64,000 nucleotides of DNA from Bathynomus jamesi. Lineage: Eukaryota; Arthropoda; Malacostraca; Isopoda; Cirolanidae. The position numbers and the translations under genes are program-made. How positions within the stretch are numbered: the stretch's first letter is position 1; every line of letters starts with the position of its first letter. The stretch spans positions 72,501 through 136,500 of the forward strand of contig JAJOZX010005614.1 in assembly GCA_023014485.1 (NCBI GenBank), read 5' to 3'. Under the pieces are notes generated by a model. It saw only the letters and a list, made by a program, of their open reading frames with translations. It had not been told where the DNA came from and did no database searches. This document shows positions 63,609 to 64,000 of the stretch, one piece after another.

Positions 63609-64000
63609 TTTTTCATAAGAAACTAGTACTACTCCAAATTGAGTTGAAAATATCATAAATTTGCAAATAATTTACTTTAAATAATTTGATAGTCAGTTAT
63701 GAAAATATACCATTTATTTCAGAAAAAATACCATTCTCTCGAATGGTATTTTCTCTGAAAGTGAAATAAAATAATCAAACCTAACAAGTTAGGTCAAGTT
63801 AACATAGGTGTTGTTAGTAGTTCAGTTAAGTTACGACGATTTGGCTCGTTCATCCTTTTATGTGAAGAATTGAGGCCTAGTTCGTTGTTATCTAGGCGCC
63901 AATCATAGAGCAGCATCAGAGAAGTTTGAAAATATGCTTCAGATGATTTATTCGGACTGACTTTGTTTTCTGATTCGAAACATTTTTTTTAGAAAGTCTA
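63609..64000 (-). repeat. Exon-like repeat module, copy G (partial, inverted)
   Basis: Reverse complement of the intron-like part of the module: AGACTTTCTAAAAAAAATGT at the window end, down to TTCATAAGAAACTAGTAC. It includes the second acceptor (TTTCACTTTCAG on the minus strand, near 63750) and GACCTAAC upstream of it. The exon-like part would lie beyond the window edge. Confidence 0.8.

Overview
This window is eukaryotic repeat-rich DNA from an animal, most likely an arthropod and perhaps a crustacean. The evidence is indirect: abundant (TA)n, (GA)n and (CA)n microsatellites, many short CCTAACC/GGTTAGG stretches, spliceosomal signals inside transposase genes, and a mix of CR1-like, I-like and BEL/Pao retroelements with hAT, mariner/DD41D, Merlin-like and Crypton-like DNA transposons. 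I see no single-copy host gene, rRNA, functional tRNA, CRISPR array or prokaryotic operon. Nearly every coding stretch is a transposon gene, and almost all are broken by stops or frameshifts. The clear exception is one complete 362-residue DD41D transposase (45256-46344) between matching terminal inverted repeats.

Layout. 1-9.4 kb: two copies of a non-LTR reverse transcriptase, several copies of an exon-like repeat module, scraps of a second reverse transcriptase clade, a hAT remnant and a mariner deletion derivative. 9.4-13.1 kb: a CR1-like LINE whose RT reading frame carries a near-perfect 358-bp palindrome. 13.6-21.7 kb: more exon-like modules, a BEL/Pao pol fragment, and a hAT deletion derivative whose second copy lies inverted at 62.3-63.6 kb. 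21.8-31.5 kb: three near-identical minus-strand CR1-like copies plus a short 3' fragment, joined at (GA)n tracts; the longest encodes an ORF1 with a zinc-finger-like start and an SGNH-esterase domain. 31.5-36 kb: a tandem array split by a complete intron-containing hAT element with a perfect 8-bp target duplication. 36.3-39.9 kb: a tandem duplication in which one copy carries about 41 units of a 40-bp minisatellite and the other only two or three degenerate units.

39.9-45 kb: a Crypton-like tyrosine recombinase gene split by a mariner, itself split by another TA-flanked element. 45.1-48.1 kb: the intact DD41D transposon, a foldback, and a Merlin-like element hosting a mariner MITE. 49.4-52.6 kb: an RT plus RNase H LINE (I-like). 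53.4-53.9 kb: a heat-shock-type promoter signature (three HSEs plus TATA box) inside a diverged inverted repeat. 54.2-60.4 kb: tRNA-like modules, palindromes, minisatellites and a second DD41D transposon with two stops. 61-64 kb: a LINE ORF1/endonuclease fragment, the inverted hAT copy and a reversed exon-like module.

The elements do not form a pathway; the main story is nesting order and segmental duplication. The signals I find hardest to explain are the repeated, splice-bounded, frame-symmetric exon (six copies), the heat-shock promoter signature without a gene, and the paired expanded and unexpanded minisatellite.
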